From NCBI GenBank assembly GCA_015680685.1, contig MNCI01017481.1, forward strand, positions 136,242 to 200,241: DNA of 64,000 nt, given 5' to 3'. Below are positions 24,276-34,021 of the stretch, in pieces. Numbering within the stretch: position 1 is the stretch's first letter; each line of letters begins with the position of its first letter. A program made the position numbers and the translations under genes. Under the pieces are notes generated by a model, which was given only the letters and a program-made list of their open reading frames with translations, had not been told where the DNA came from and ran no database searches. Source of the DNA: Gnetum montanum. Taxonomy: Eukaryota; Streptophyta; Gnetopsida; Gnetales; Gnetaceae.

Positions 24276-26798
24276 CTGTTCATATTACATTCACATTTAG
24301 ATGATTCAAAATATCCTGAATAAAAATTGTGTAATACAATAAATTTCACCACATGTCTTTTACACTCACTAGGCGGAGGTTTACTCCATTAAACTCTGAC
24401 TTGCATGGTTCGGCCTGTGCCACTCCCAGGCTCCGCATGGGCCTCAGTTAAGCGAAGCCTTTTACGTCGAGCCGAAGGCTCTACAATCTCTACTACCAAG
24501 CATTTCCCTTGCGAAGTATCGCTAGTGTAAGTGGGCATCATCCCGCCTATGCTGTCAGGGCCTTGCACTCGAGATGCCGCCAAATCCCTTATCATTATAG
24601 ACAGAGATTTTCCAATCCCTTCTGGGGGATCCTATCCATGGGTAGTGCCGAAAATGTGGGTAATCCAAGGTTTGGATAGCTAGTCTCGGTCCCGCAACAC
24701 CCAGACCCCATTCCTCTAGATGACCAAAAATTTGGCAAAATGTCGAAGGCAAGCTATGAAGAAGGCGTAATGCACGTTGAAATGAGAATCAAGTTTCTGG
24801 CGAAGCCTGATCATTTCAGTGCGTAACCCCTCAGCAAAGTAGCTTACCCAGTCAAACTAGGTCCCTTCCTTCATAATCTCCCACATGATATGGGTCTGTT
24901 CTATGGTGAAGAACCTCCCCTGCGAGAGTGTTTTGGGGAAAGCTCGGGCTAGGAACAGGGGATCAATTGTCTTGGTGATCTCTGGTTTGATCTTCTCACA
25001 AGGGATCCCCTTAGCGTCCTTCTTGGCCCCTAGCCACTCCTGATAGGTGAGGCTCCTCTTCGCCTTTTCCTCTATGGGAAGGCCATCAGAGGGGACGCCG
25101 AAAAGGTCTGCAAAAAGCTAAGCATCAATATCAAAACTTACACATACGTGATGCATGCGCGTGCAAAAGCGCTCAGCCCTTTTGCTAAAGGATTTGACTA
25201 GGGTTAACATTTCTCTAACGGGGACATCAGGGGTTATGGCCAAAAATAAGTGCATTAGCCTCACTTGGCATAGCTTGGTAACCACCGCAACTGGGGTTAC
25301 CACATGGCTGAGCCAGCGTTGTGCCTCCTTGATGTCACCGTAGCGGAAGACAAGGGTATTCGCCTCACGGTCGGAAATTGTAAGGGTAATCTCCCAGGAT
25401 TCCCTGATTGAAAAATGCAAGACACATGTCAAAAAACACTATTACGCGACATTCACGATTCATAATCACATTATGCAATAATAAAATACACAGCAATTTT
25501 ACCAGGTCCAAATGGCAAAGGAAAGGGAGGAAGTTTCCTCTGCACGTCTGCAACGGTAAGGGGCAGATCCAAAGTCCAATCGTCATGTAACCACCTAAGA
25601 TTCTGGCAATTCTCAAAAGCATCAGCATAACTGGTGGGGTACTCATGAATGTCGAAGCCGATCTACCCCATTACACCAACGTGTACATTGCTAGTAGAGG
25701 TAAACACCTTTATTGCCATTTTAGTCCAAGTTAAGGTATCACCATCGCCTACTAACTTGTTCTCATGGATAATAAACCTGTACCATACCACATATGTTTA
25801 TCTTACGCTTTAGACAATAGACATATAATGACAATACCGCCAATAAAACCACTTACCCCCCTGAATAATACACTGTGCCTGGTGGGTTCTGGAAGTAAGT
25901 CGAGACGTGACGGGCCACAAACAAAGTGTTGTATGCATGGTAACAGCTAAACTGAGCCATTTCCTAGATCCAACTTAAGCACCTCAACCCTCTGGCGCTA
26001 AGTTCGCAATCCTGGGGATGACCAGTGTCGATAGCCCTGTCTGTCAAGAAAGCCAGAATTCCCTGCATAGAACCCACTAACAGGTGCTCCAAAATGACAC
26101 CAGCAATATCTCCCGACAGGTGTGACCATACAATAATGCTATAGTTACACAGTAAAAAATGCAGAAACTCCAGCACACCCTTTCGAAACCATATGGCCCT
26201 CCCATGCAACCGAGTCTGAGGGGGAGGAACATTAGGTACGATTGGGTTTACGCAGCATAAAACCCTGACTATATCCAAGATGATTAGAATGGGTCTTGAT
26301 ATGATACTATACAGAGACGATAATAAACACATCAACGTCTAGATTCAGATTTGCATGCTTAAAATATAGAGAATCTATAGATTACACTTAGCTATTCATG
26401 CTGAAATCACCTAAACCCTTGCAACAGTACAAGGTTTGTCCCTGACAACGGTGATAGACGCGATCCTAGTGTATAAACCCTCGTGCTAACGCGAGGTCTA
26501 TAGTCTAAAATTTTAATTTATGTAGACAACGCTACAAGAATAAACACTGCAAAAGTAACACAAATAAGCAAGGGATGGCCTACCGATTCAAAGGTGTAGG
26601 ATCTCTCACTTCAACCATTGCCTGTGAGGCACGCTGCAGGCTCCCTTGCACCTCGTCAATCTTGGCCAATTTTGCATTCTTCCCTCTCACTTTAGATGCC
26701 ATTGTTACAGTTCTAACACCTTCACACTTTCGCATCCTCATGCCTTTGCGAACAACGCACTCCAATCTTCTGCTCCTCCTCCTTTCTCTTTGTAACAA
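22695..26798 (-). CDS. Antisense eight-exon accessory gene of T1 (HAD-like, unknown middle, coiled-coil)
   Basis: A gene on the minus strand inside the gap between protease and RT. The proposed exons in transcript order are 26798-26584, 26306-25858, 25777-25503, 25403-24370, 24275-24096, 24028-23900, 23822 to about 23000, and about 22930-22695 (stop TAA 22697-22695). Introns start GT and end AG, with good donors (GTAAGT at 25857, GTGAGT at 24369, GTATGT at 23899). Exons 2 to 8 and the order of domains recur in T2 with lengths 449/450, 275/272 and 1034/1041 for exons 2 to 4. The frame has scattered stops, almost all TAG, plus a one-base offset at the end of exon 2, so this copy is probably not functional. 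No standard retrotransposon protein is encoded. The role is unknown; an accessory or anti-silencing factor is possible. Confidence 0.7.
24370..25403 (-). CDS. Antisense gene, exon 4: long domain of unknown function
   Basis: An acceptor AATCAG|GGAATCC opens about 1 kb of one frame. Landmarks are ESWEITLTISDREAN, FADLFGVPSDGLPIEE, PLFLARAFPKTLSQGRFFTI, FDWVSYFAEGLRTEM, RHFAKFLVI and KPWITHIFGTT. It ends in a basic stretch, SARRKRLRL. T2 matches with EVTVIMRCTKATLF and AFPKSLSQERNLGIEF, and with VHGFTTYL in the place of PWITHIF. It resembles the style of plant transposon-associated proteins of unknown function, but I cannot name it. The frame has four internal TAG codons and a TAA near its end. 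Confidence 0.6.
25503..26306 (-). CDS. Antisense gene, exons 2-3: degenerate FCP1/NIF-type HAD domain
   Basis: Exon 2 reads RPILIILDIVRVLCC (HAD motif I, usually hhhDxDGTL; only the first Asp remains). RKGVLEFLHFLLCNYSIIVW and SHLSGDIAGVIL follow, corresponding to RPGhxEFLxxL..h.hhWSS....N.d.VL. Then come MQGILAFL, DTG, and NTLFVARHVSTYFQNPPGTV, corresponding to the conserved plant end NTLLIDDSPYKxLxNPP.T. Here VDDSP is replaced by VARHV, so catalysis is unlikely. Exon 3 continues with YADAFENCQNLRWLHDDW. T2 encodes the same order. The identification rests on motif order, not on a database search. One TAG breaks each exon. Confidence 0.6.
26584..26798 (-). CDS. Antisense gene, exon 1: basic N-terminus
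   Basis: Start ATG at 26798 (MLQRERRRSRRLE), or a second in-frame ATG giving MASKVRGKNAKLAK. The peptide is strongly basic with a run RERRRSRR that could act as a nuclear localisation signal. It ends DPTPLNR at a donor CG|GTAGGC, and its two leftover bases join in phase with exon 2 (TATAG|TATC) to give a continuous frame into SRPILIILD. No matching exon 1 was found in T2. Confidence 0.5.
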
Positions 26799-26806
26799 CT
26801 AAGAAT

Positions 26807-27181
26807 TCAAATTCGCGATAGCAAACAGCCTATTCCAAATGAAAACTGCTTACTTATATGTAAAATTTAACCGACTTGATACCCGATTTCAGCGAGACTT
26901 GCCTAAATGCTGGTGTGAGCTGGAACCCGAGGATCGAGGCATTAATTGTGTCAGATATCGCATGCAATACGATCTGAAATGACCCTAAACTACTGTATCT
27001 TATCTCCTCGTAATCAGGTCTCATTAATTACAAGCTGTTTGCGAAATTTAAAATTTAGTTAGTCTTACGCTCAGTAACATCATGTCACGTCCTATACATT
27101 AGACTAAGCGTTATTTGTTAAGCACTTATTGCATCAAACATAGTATCTTTCTAATTACTCTCGTATTTGACAATTTTGTAG
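26807..27181. other. Intergenic stretch between the antisense gene start and RT
   Basis: About 375 bases with no reading frame worth reporting. On the minus strand it should hold the promoter of the antisense gene; I see no clear TATA box. On the plus strand it ends in a pyrimidine-rich run and TTTTGTAG, the proposed acceptor of the sense intron. Confidence 0.4.
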
Positions 27182-27193
27182 GATAATTGACAA

Positions 27194-28453
27194 ATGGACG
27201 AAATTTTATTTGCACCGCTAGTTTTAACAAGCTTACATGGTGAAATCATTAGACAGCTTGATCCCACACTAATAGAAACTAACCTAGCCCTTAATGATGC
27301 AATCATAGCCACGTCGGAAACATCTCTAGACTGGCCAGAGCAATCGACGCACATGCTAGATCTGAAAGCTAGAGATGTAACCGAAGATCCACTCAACGAG
27401 GTCTCTGTGGTTACGCATAGGGGTGAGACTAAAACTCTCAAGGTTAGTTCTCTATTAGACCAAAAGGCACATGACGACATAAAATAGGTCCTCCAGAATA
27501 ATATCACGGTGTTTGCATGGTCATACGAGGATATGCTAGGACTAGACCCAAGATTAATTTAACACAACATAATCCTAGATCCCCATATCAAAGCCATCAG
27601 ACAGAAAGCACCAAAGATCAAGCCAGAAGTCACGCTAGCAGTATGTGATGAAATCACTAAACTGTACTAGGCTGGTTTTATTTGCGTAGTTGATTACTCA
27701 GATTAGGTATCTAACATTGTAGTGGTTCCTAAAAAGATTGGAGGAATACGCATCTGCATAGACTTCCGGGACTTGAACAAAGCTACAATCAAAGATAACT
27801 TCCCTTTGCCGAGTATCGATCAATTGGTGGATACAACCGTTGGACATGCTCTTTTGTCCTTCATGGATGGCTTCTCAGGCTATAATCAAATACGCATCAA
27901 TCCAGAGCACCAGCTAACAACGACATTCATGATGGCCTGGGGGACCTTTTGTTACACCATGATGCCTTTTAGCTTAAAAAATGCCGGAGCAAGGTATCAA
28001 CGAGCCATGATGTACATCTTTAGTGATTACCTCCTAGGGAGACTAAATGATTATATCGACAATATAGCTGTTAAGTCTATAAAGTCAGAAAACCATTCAG
28101 AGGATCTAGAGTTAGTCCTTAAGAGATGTTCTAAATACGACCTCCGGCTTAACCCAAAGAAGTGCGTATTCGACGTCAAAACCGGATGCATGCTGGGGTT
28201 TGTGGTATNAGAAACTGGTATACGTGTAGATCCTGACAAAGTCAAGGCCATTGTTGAATTGACACCTCCTACAAGTCTTAAGCAATTACACGGATTACAA
28301 GGGAGGTTGCAGTTTATCAGGCGGTTCATCTCGAGATTAACTGATAAGTTACATCCTATGCAACATTTGCTTAAAAAGGGGGTTAATTTTGAATGGACAG
28401 AAGATTGTCAGCATGCGTTTGATAGCTTGAAGCAAGAGCTTCAACGCTTATGA
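27194..28453 (+). pseudogene. T1 reverse transcriptase
   Basis: Starts MDEILFAPLV, preceded in frame by a stop that could be a spliced junction. A linker with VFAWSYEDMLGLDPRLI follows (about 27510-27560), then IKPEV. RT blocks are VVVPKKIGGIRICIDFRDLN at 27720, FPLPSIDQLVD, LSFMDGFSGYNQI and MPFSLKNAGARYQRAM. The catalytic box is DYIDNIAVKS (about 28053), i.e. YIDN in place of YIDD, so the second Asp is lost. The C-terminal part is GLQGRLQFIRRFIS and HLLKKGVNFEW. Stops at 27485, 27560, 27668, 27705 and 28451 break it. An N base is at 28209. Confidence 0.88.
28209..28209. other. Ambiguous base N
   Basis: Single N within the T1 RT frame. A second lies at 34306 in the RT of element D. They mark assembly or sequence uncertainty, not biology. 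Confidence 0.95.
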
Positions 28454-28880
28454 ACAATTTTCCCACCAGAAAGGGATCAGCTGTTCTACATTTACCTTGC
28501 GACCTCGGACGTAGCCTTAGCCGCATTACTCTGTCAAAGGAGGAGCAATGGGTCAGAAGTACCCATCTACTACTTGAGTCATGCTCTATGTGTGTATGAA
28601 ACGAGGTACAACGAAGTAGAGCGTAACTGCTTAGCGTTAGTATTTACGCTCAAGAAGTGTAGGCATTATCTTTTTCGTAGCCAAGTCAACATCATTTGTA
28701 AAAATAATATTCTTTGGGCCATTACGCATAACTTATACGAAAGTAGTAAAATAGCTCATTGGAAGGCTATCATGGCGGAATTTGATCTGCATTACATTGG
28801 CCAATCTTCTACGAAAGGCCAAGCGATAGCCGATCAATTAATAACATCACCTATTGACAGTCAGGCAACCATAGAGCCTG
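28454..28880 (+). pseudogene. T1 RNase H (Ty3 type)
   Basis: Follows RT after a TGA stop. The block LFYIYLATSDVALAALLCQ (about 28482-28535) matches the first RNase H strand. Then VPIYYLSHALCVYETRYNEV and ERNCLALVFTLKKCRHYLF (about 28561-28677) match the E...A..W...K.R.Y central block. FDLHYIGQSSTKGQAIAD at about 28780-28833 is the end block (usual ..KGQALAD). The order and spacing are those of the Ty3 RNase H that directly follows RT. Confidence 0.82.
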
Positions 28881-28909
28881 AATTTACAGATGAACACGTA
28901 CATAGTTTA

Positions 28910-29335
28910 AGCCCTATTTTAACAGGCCATGAAGCAACGTTATACTTTGATGGAGCTTCAACTGTTAGAGGTAGCAGTGCCGCTACAGTTATTATGCTAT
29001 CACCTGAGGATGTGCATCTTCACGCTTATCGCTTGACCTTCCCCTGTACGAACAACGTGGCAAAATACGAGGGGCTCCTCAGGGGATTACTAATTGCCAG
29101 CGAACTCGATGTTCAACACCTGGCAATTAGGAGTGATTTGATGCTCATCATTAATCAGATCATAGGATTCTACACCTGCAAGGCTACAAATTTACAGTCC
29201 TACTGCGATATGGCTAAAGATCTTCTGAAGCGGTTCATGACCATCGATGCCCAACACGTGCCACGCAATGATAACACACTAGGTGATGCACTGGCTACAC
29301 TAGCTTTGAACATGCCTTCACACCTGTTCGATAGC
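28910..29335 (+). pseudogene. T1 second (archaeal-type) RNase H domain
   Basis: ATLYFDGASTVRGSSAATVI at about 28932 begins a second RNase H with acidic FDGAS. It is followed by VAKYEGLLRGLLIASEL (Glu), IRSDLMLIINQIIG (Asp) and GDALATLAL (Asp) near 29283. All four expected acidic residues are present. A second RNase H between the first one and integrase is the hallmark of the plant Tat lineage (Ogre, Retand and relatives). No stops occur in this domain. Confidence 0.88.
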
Positions 29336-29379
29336 TGTCCCACATTAATAATAGATTGCACAGATCCCATCTTTCAGGC

Positions 29380-30676
29380 GATGCAAATATCCTCTCTGCT
29401 CGAGGATAGAATGTCAGAGTGGTACGATAGCATTAAGACTTACCTCTTGCATGGCGAGCTACCGCACGAATTAACATGAGCATAGAAAGATGCAATCTGC
29501 AAGCGAGCTAGGTAGTACATCATCATAGGAGACAATACTCTCTGTAGATGCTCTTTTGATGGTGTGCTGCTTACTTGCGTTAACAAGGACCAAGCACAAC
29601 GTATAGTCGGTGAGGTCCACGAGGGTTTATGCGGAGGACACGTAGCACCATGGGCTATGGCTTCAAAAATCCATCTCTTAGGGTATTATTGGCCATACAT
29701 GGAAAAAGATTGTCTAACAAAGGTTAAAACTTGCGACACGTGTCAGCGTTACTCAAATCTTATACACGTGTCGCCTACAGAGTTACATACGACTCAGATA
29801 ACATGGCCGTTTCAACGATGGGGACTAGACATTATATGTCCCATCACACCAAAATCTTCCGCAGGTCATAGCTTCATAATTGCTGCTACTGAGTACTTTA
29901 CGAGGTGGGTAGAAGCTATTCCTTTACGGAAGATCACATCTCAACAGATTTGCCATTTCATCATAGACAATATTATAACCAGATTTGGTCTCCTGATAAC
30001 TATCATGACCAATAATGGACCATAGTTTAGTAGTATGGAAACCAAATCCTTTTGTGATATCCTTGGCATTAAACAATCTTTTTCCTCACCCTATTACCTG
30101 TAAGCGAATGGTCAAGCTGAAGCCACAAACAAAGTCATCATCAATCTGCTCAAGAAAATGCTTCACAGCAACAAGAGGCGGTGGCATGAAAAGATCCTTT
30201 ATGTGCTATAGGCGTATCGTACTACATGTAGGACGGCTACAGACAATACACCCTATAGCCTAGTCTACAGATCTGAGGTGGTGTTGCCCCTCGAATTGCA
30301 AATTCCTTCTCTGAGAATGGTCCTCTCCACGATTATAAATGAGGCTCAACACACTGAGTCTCGGATCATGGATTTGGATTCTGTAGAAGAGAAGCGAATA
30401 CAGATGCTTGATACAATCGAAAAGTATCAAGACAAGCAAAGACAAAAGTATTGTCACAATCTTCAGCAGCGTCTGATCAAGAAGGGAGATTTAGATCTCA
30501 AGGCCATTCGCGAACCAGTGGGCAAATTCTCTGCAAACTAGGAAGGTCCTTTCTTGGTGACGGATGTGTATGGCAACGGAGCATTCAAGCTAGCAGATAT
30601 CGACAACAACGACTTACCGAATCTTGTGAATCACATATATCTGAAATGATACTACATATAGCTGCATCTCTAGTGT
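29380..30676 (+). pseudogene. T1 integrase
   Basis: The zinc-binding region is VHEGLCGGH...CDTCQRY (29614-29754, HHCC pattern). The core has RWGLDIICPIT (first Asp). It then has ITIMTNNGP.FSS (29998-30030), where the usual Asp is Asn and the usual Gln is TAG, and finally GQAEATNKVIINLLKK (Glu) at about 30110. The Trp codon before AYRTT is TAG. The C-terminal part is GPFLVTDVYGNGAFKLADID (about 30545-30605) and no chromodomain. Broken by a TGA and TAG at 29477-29485 and by further stops. Confidence 0.85.
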
Positions 30677-30693
30677 GAACATCAGGTATGGCC

Positions 30694-31245
30694 ATAATCA
30701 TCCGCTATGACGCTAAACTGGCAACAATCGTCCGCTATGATGCTAAACTGGCAACAATCGTCTGCTATGATGCTCAACTGGCAACAACCGTCTGCTACGA
30801 CGTAAAACTGGCACTCCCTTCACGCGTCCGCCACGACGCTAAATTGGCACTGATCGTCCGCCATGACGCAAAACTGGAAAGTTGTAACCATCCGCTACGA
30901 TGTAAAACTGGCAGTGTTGTACAGGTCTGCCAAGACGAAAAACTGGCATTTTCGGCACATGTCCTCCACAATGCTAAACTGGCACCTGCTATCCGCCATG
31001 ACACAAAACTGTCATAGGTAAGTAGTCATCTGCTAAGATGTAAAACTAGCACAGACTTGTCCCTGGGTCATGACACAAAACTGACACCCACAGCATGGCC
31101 TACTGAGATCATAAATCAGCTTCACCACCATCTGCTATGACATAAAACTAGCATTTCTCAGTCTGCCCAGACTTTAAACTGGGACCATGGTCTGCTAAGA
31201 CTTAAAACCAGCAACGACAGTCTACCAGGAGTTAAAAATGGGACT
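30694..31245 (+). repeat. Variable tandem array in T1 3' region
   Basis: About fifteen imperfect units with core CTATGAYGCTAAACTGGCA. The first units are spaced 30 bases apart, and later ones are more variable (30 to 45). It starts about 20 bases after the integrase end. Tat-lineage elements often have tandem arrays here that can seed satellites. The same core appears after protease in T2 (58.6-58.8 kb). Confidence 0.88.
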
Positions 31246-32415
31246 CACAAGCTTCCATCATGCAAATCAAGCGAGCATGATCATCTCTGTGCAGCTGCAA
31301 GGCAAACAGGGTGGGATGCTGGGACAACCCTAACGTCACCACCTCACTGGCATTCTACTGATCTCTCGGATGTGCTGAAGGGCATACTACTGACCCCTTG
31401 GAGATACCATCACCACACCCATTCCAGCGGTGGTACCTCTGAGAGGTTAGTTTCGCCGTCCGGAGCTCCAAAGGAGTTCTCATCAATTACAACTTTGGGG
31501 ATCTCTACTCATCATCGCTATCAGGCTCTAGCTTCACAGATTCACCTAGTTGGTTCTTTACATAACTAGCTAGGTGCGATGAATCTGATGCTCTTTGGCG
31601 GCGATATGCTAGGCCGAGCGTCAAGGTTGAAGACTCTGGCCTCGTGCTATAGTTCCTCCTTCACGGCCCGATCACTTTATCTCGCCTCTAATAGTACTTG
31701 TTTCAACAACCTCGCCCGTGATTTGCACGAACAATGGTATCCTCTATTTTCTTCTTTGGTTGCAGGTTACTTGTGACGAGGACGTCATTCAAAGGTGTGT
31801 TCATCTAAGTGGTGTAATACCGACAGCGTTTTGAGATGGCTGCTTAAGTTGGCCTGTCCACTCGGAGGGTGCATCCTTGTGTTCCTCATAATCCTACCCC
31901 TAGCCCTTATCACTACCCTTAACTACCCCATCCACTTTCCGTACGCAAAATTTACATACGCAGCACACGCTTTCCGCATTCACATTACACTCAAGTCCAT
32001 GAACCGGTGCAACGCAACTCGCCTAGTGGACTTAAAAAAAATGAGCGGGGGTTGACAAAATGGATGAAACACATCTCACCCAGGCCGCGTAGACGCAACA
32101 CAATTTTTCTATGCAACCTCCTATAACATAAAATTAAGGCATAACTCCATGCAAACACAATCATAGGAGAATGCTTGAGTGCTTATGCGTGAAGATGCTA
32201 TCTCCACCACATTTGGGTCTTCCTCGAATCACATTTGCATCTTCCCTAAACCTGTTTCCTCCCGGACCATTCTATCTCCCATTTCCTTCATCTGTGTTCC
32301 TCTGTGTTGACAGGGTGATACTTGAGTACTTGTTGATAAGCGTTGTTGGTACTTTCATCAGTCCGGTGTTTCATATTCTTTGTCAACATCTTTCGGGCAA
32401 GCCCTCTAACCGTCA
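31246..32415 (+). other. T1 3' non-coding region
   Basis: About 1.2 kb between the tandem array and the polypurine tract. Short open stretches exist (for example 31372-31569, 31795-32055), but none has a recognisable domain or a match in T2 within the window. Confidence 0.5.
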
Positions 32416-32430
32416 ACAAAGAGGGGCCAT
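32416..32430 (+). other. T1 polypurine tract
   Basis: AACAAAGAGGGGCCA immediately before the 3' LTR start TGAAACACC, as expected for plus-strand priming. Confidence 0.75.
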
Positions 32431-34016
32431 TGAAACACCGTGAAAATTGTGAATCGACCTCAGGTGAAGATTTACGATTCAAGCAAAAGTTCCTGATAGA
32501 ATTCCAGAAGGTGAAACAAGGCAAAGAAAGGTGAAACGGTGCCTAGCATCAAGTTTCGAAGTTCCTTATAAACTTCAATTTTACTATGTTTTCTGTCTTT
32601 ACACTACATTACGCAACATAGTGTAATGAAGCTTAGCGTAATTTTGCTTAACATAGTCTGACGTCAGAAGGTAACTTACTTCAGTAGATTTGGCAAAGCT
32701 TAAGACCTAAGCAGCGTAATATGCGACTTCTCGCATATCCTGCTAAGTCTTTTGTCCATGGTCGGATTCACGCTCTATTACATAAAGCAGTGTCATGAGC
32801 TTCAAAAGGAACCAAAGGGAAAGTCCAAAGGAAGCGCGATAGATCGACTTCTTTCTTTTTGCAGATTGATTGCCTTATGCTCATTACGCTACACAGCATA
32901 CATCAGCGTAATTTATCGTCGAGTTGATCATTTTTTATGCTTCATTATGCTTTGCTGCGTAAATGAGCATAAAATAGCTTGACTCACTATTTCCATGCTT
33001 TGTTACGCTCTGCCACACGACGCAGCGTAAACAAGTGTAATACAGCATAAAGCTGACTAAAGCACTTATGCATTTGTTCTCTATACGCGCAATATGCTGA
33101 TAAGCGTATTGTGTGTAATCATGAAGCAGCTTCGATAAAAGTGTTGATAGCGTACATTGCAATGTGACGTGACATAGCCAGTTTGTCAAGTCAACGGCAC
33201 CCAAAAACTTCGGGACACGTGTCATCAAGGCCATGTCTTTTTTGCATGTTATAAATACCCCATTTGACGAATAAAGGCAAGGAGGATGGCTGGACATTTT
33301 TGGAGAGAGGAGCAGTAGCTGGCATCTTCAACTTTTGGCAGTTATCATCCTTGAGCAGAAACAAAGGACATTTTCAAGCATTTTTAGCAGCAGGAGCAAT
33401 CATACCTTTTGGCGAAAATACAGTTCTCCCATCGGTGATCCTTGGAAGTTTTGAGCAGAGACTATCTAAAGCGAAGAAGATAGATCAGAGATCGAGAGAT
33501 CATCTGGTGTGGTTGGCAAGATCTATTGATCAGACATAGTTGGTTGATAGACATCTGAGCTTGACCTTCCTTGCACTCCATCTTTGGCTTATAAGGTAGA
33601 CCGAGCTCCATTCTGCACTCCTTGTTAAACAGTTTTCTTATTATTTTGTGTATGTTTCGCACAAGATAATCGAAGTCTTCCCATTGTAATTTTGTATACA
33701 AGATACTCGTTCTTTCAGGTCAAAGTAAAGATCTTGAAATCACGCATTTCTCTTAGATCCAATTCCCTTTTGTTGTGTTAACATTGTCATTATTGCAATT
33801 TATTTACATCGTTGATCTATCGAATCAAATTGTTCCACGAAACACCTATAATCTTCGTCTATTTACTGATTTAGTAAGTCCCTATCCGATCGACAAGGCC
33901 GTTCAGGGCACTGCAGATTCGTTTTCTTTAGCACAACCCTCGCACAGATCCATGGTTAAGACTATGTACATGGATTTTGTTTGGTATTCCAGCTGCCAAC
34001 ATTTTCCGTTGTTACT
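32431..34016 (+). mobile_element. T1 3' LTR
   Basis: Direct repeat of 16412-18012 in the same orientation, starting TGAAACACC and ending GTTGTTACT (5' copy ends ACA). TATA box at about 33250. It shares the reading of the 5' copy throughout, apart from a short gap near 33800 where the 5' copy has extra bases. Many TTACGC words of the 5' copy are here TTATGC or GTGTAA, consistent with loss of CpG. Confidence 0.92.
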
Positions 34017-34021
34017 TCTCT
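34017..34021. other. Target-site duplication of T1, right copy (TCTCT)
   Basis: Matches 16407-16411. Right beyond it the minus-strand RT of element D resumes. Confidence 0.7.

Larger units (their letters stand above)
22027..27181 (+). other. Putative sense-strand intron between protease and RT of T1
   Basis: The first polyprotein ends at 22065 and the RT polyprotein begins about 5.1 kb later. A donor-like AAC|GTAAGG lies exactly on a codon border at 22026/22027. A pyrimidine-rich run followed by TTTTGTAG|GAT lies at 27181. Joining them keeps the protease frame into the RT frame, apart from one TGA in between. Ogre/Tat elements are known to have an intron at the protease-RT border. T2 has GTTAAG at the matching codon border (58567). 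The whole antisense gene lies inside. This is inferred from sequence only. Confidence 0.5.

Noticed and set aside
30694-31245. CRISPR-like spacing of short repeats
   Set aside because: Repeats are imperfect, units adjoin with variable remnants rather than unique spacers, and the context is a plant retrotransposon.
31795-32055. Hydrophobic open frame in the T1 3' region that could be a membrane protein
   Set aside because: Short, no start context, no counterpart in T2 within the window and no family recognised.
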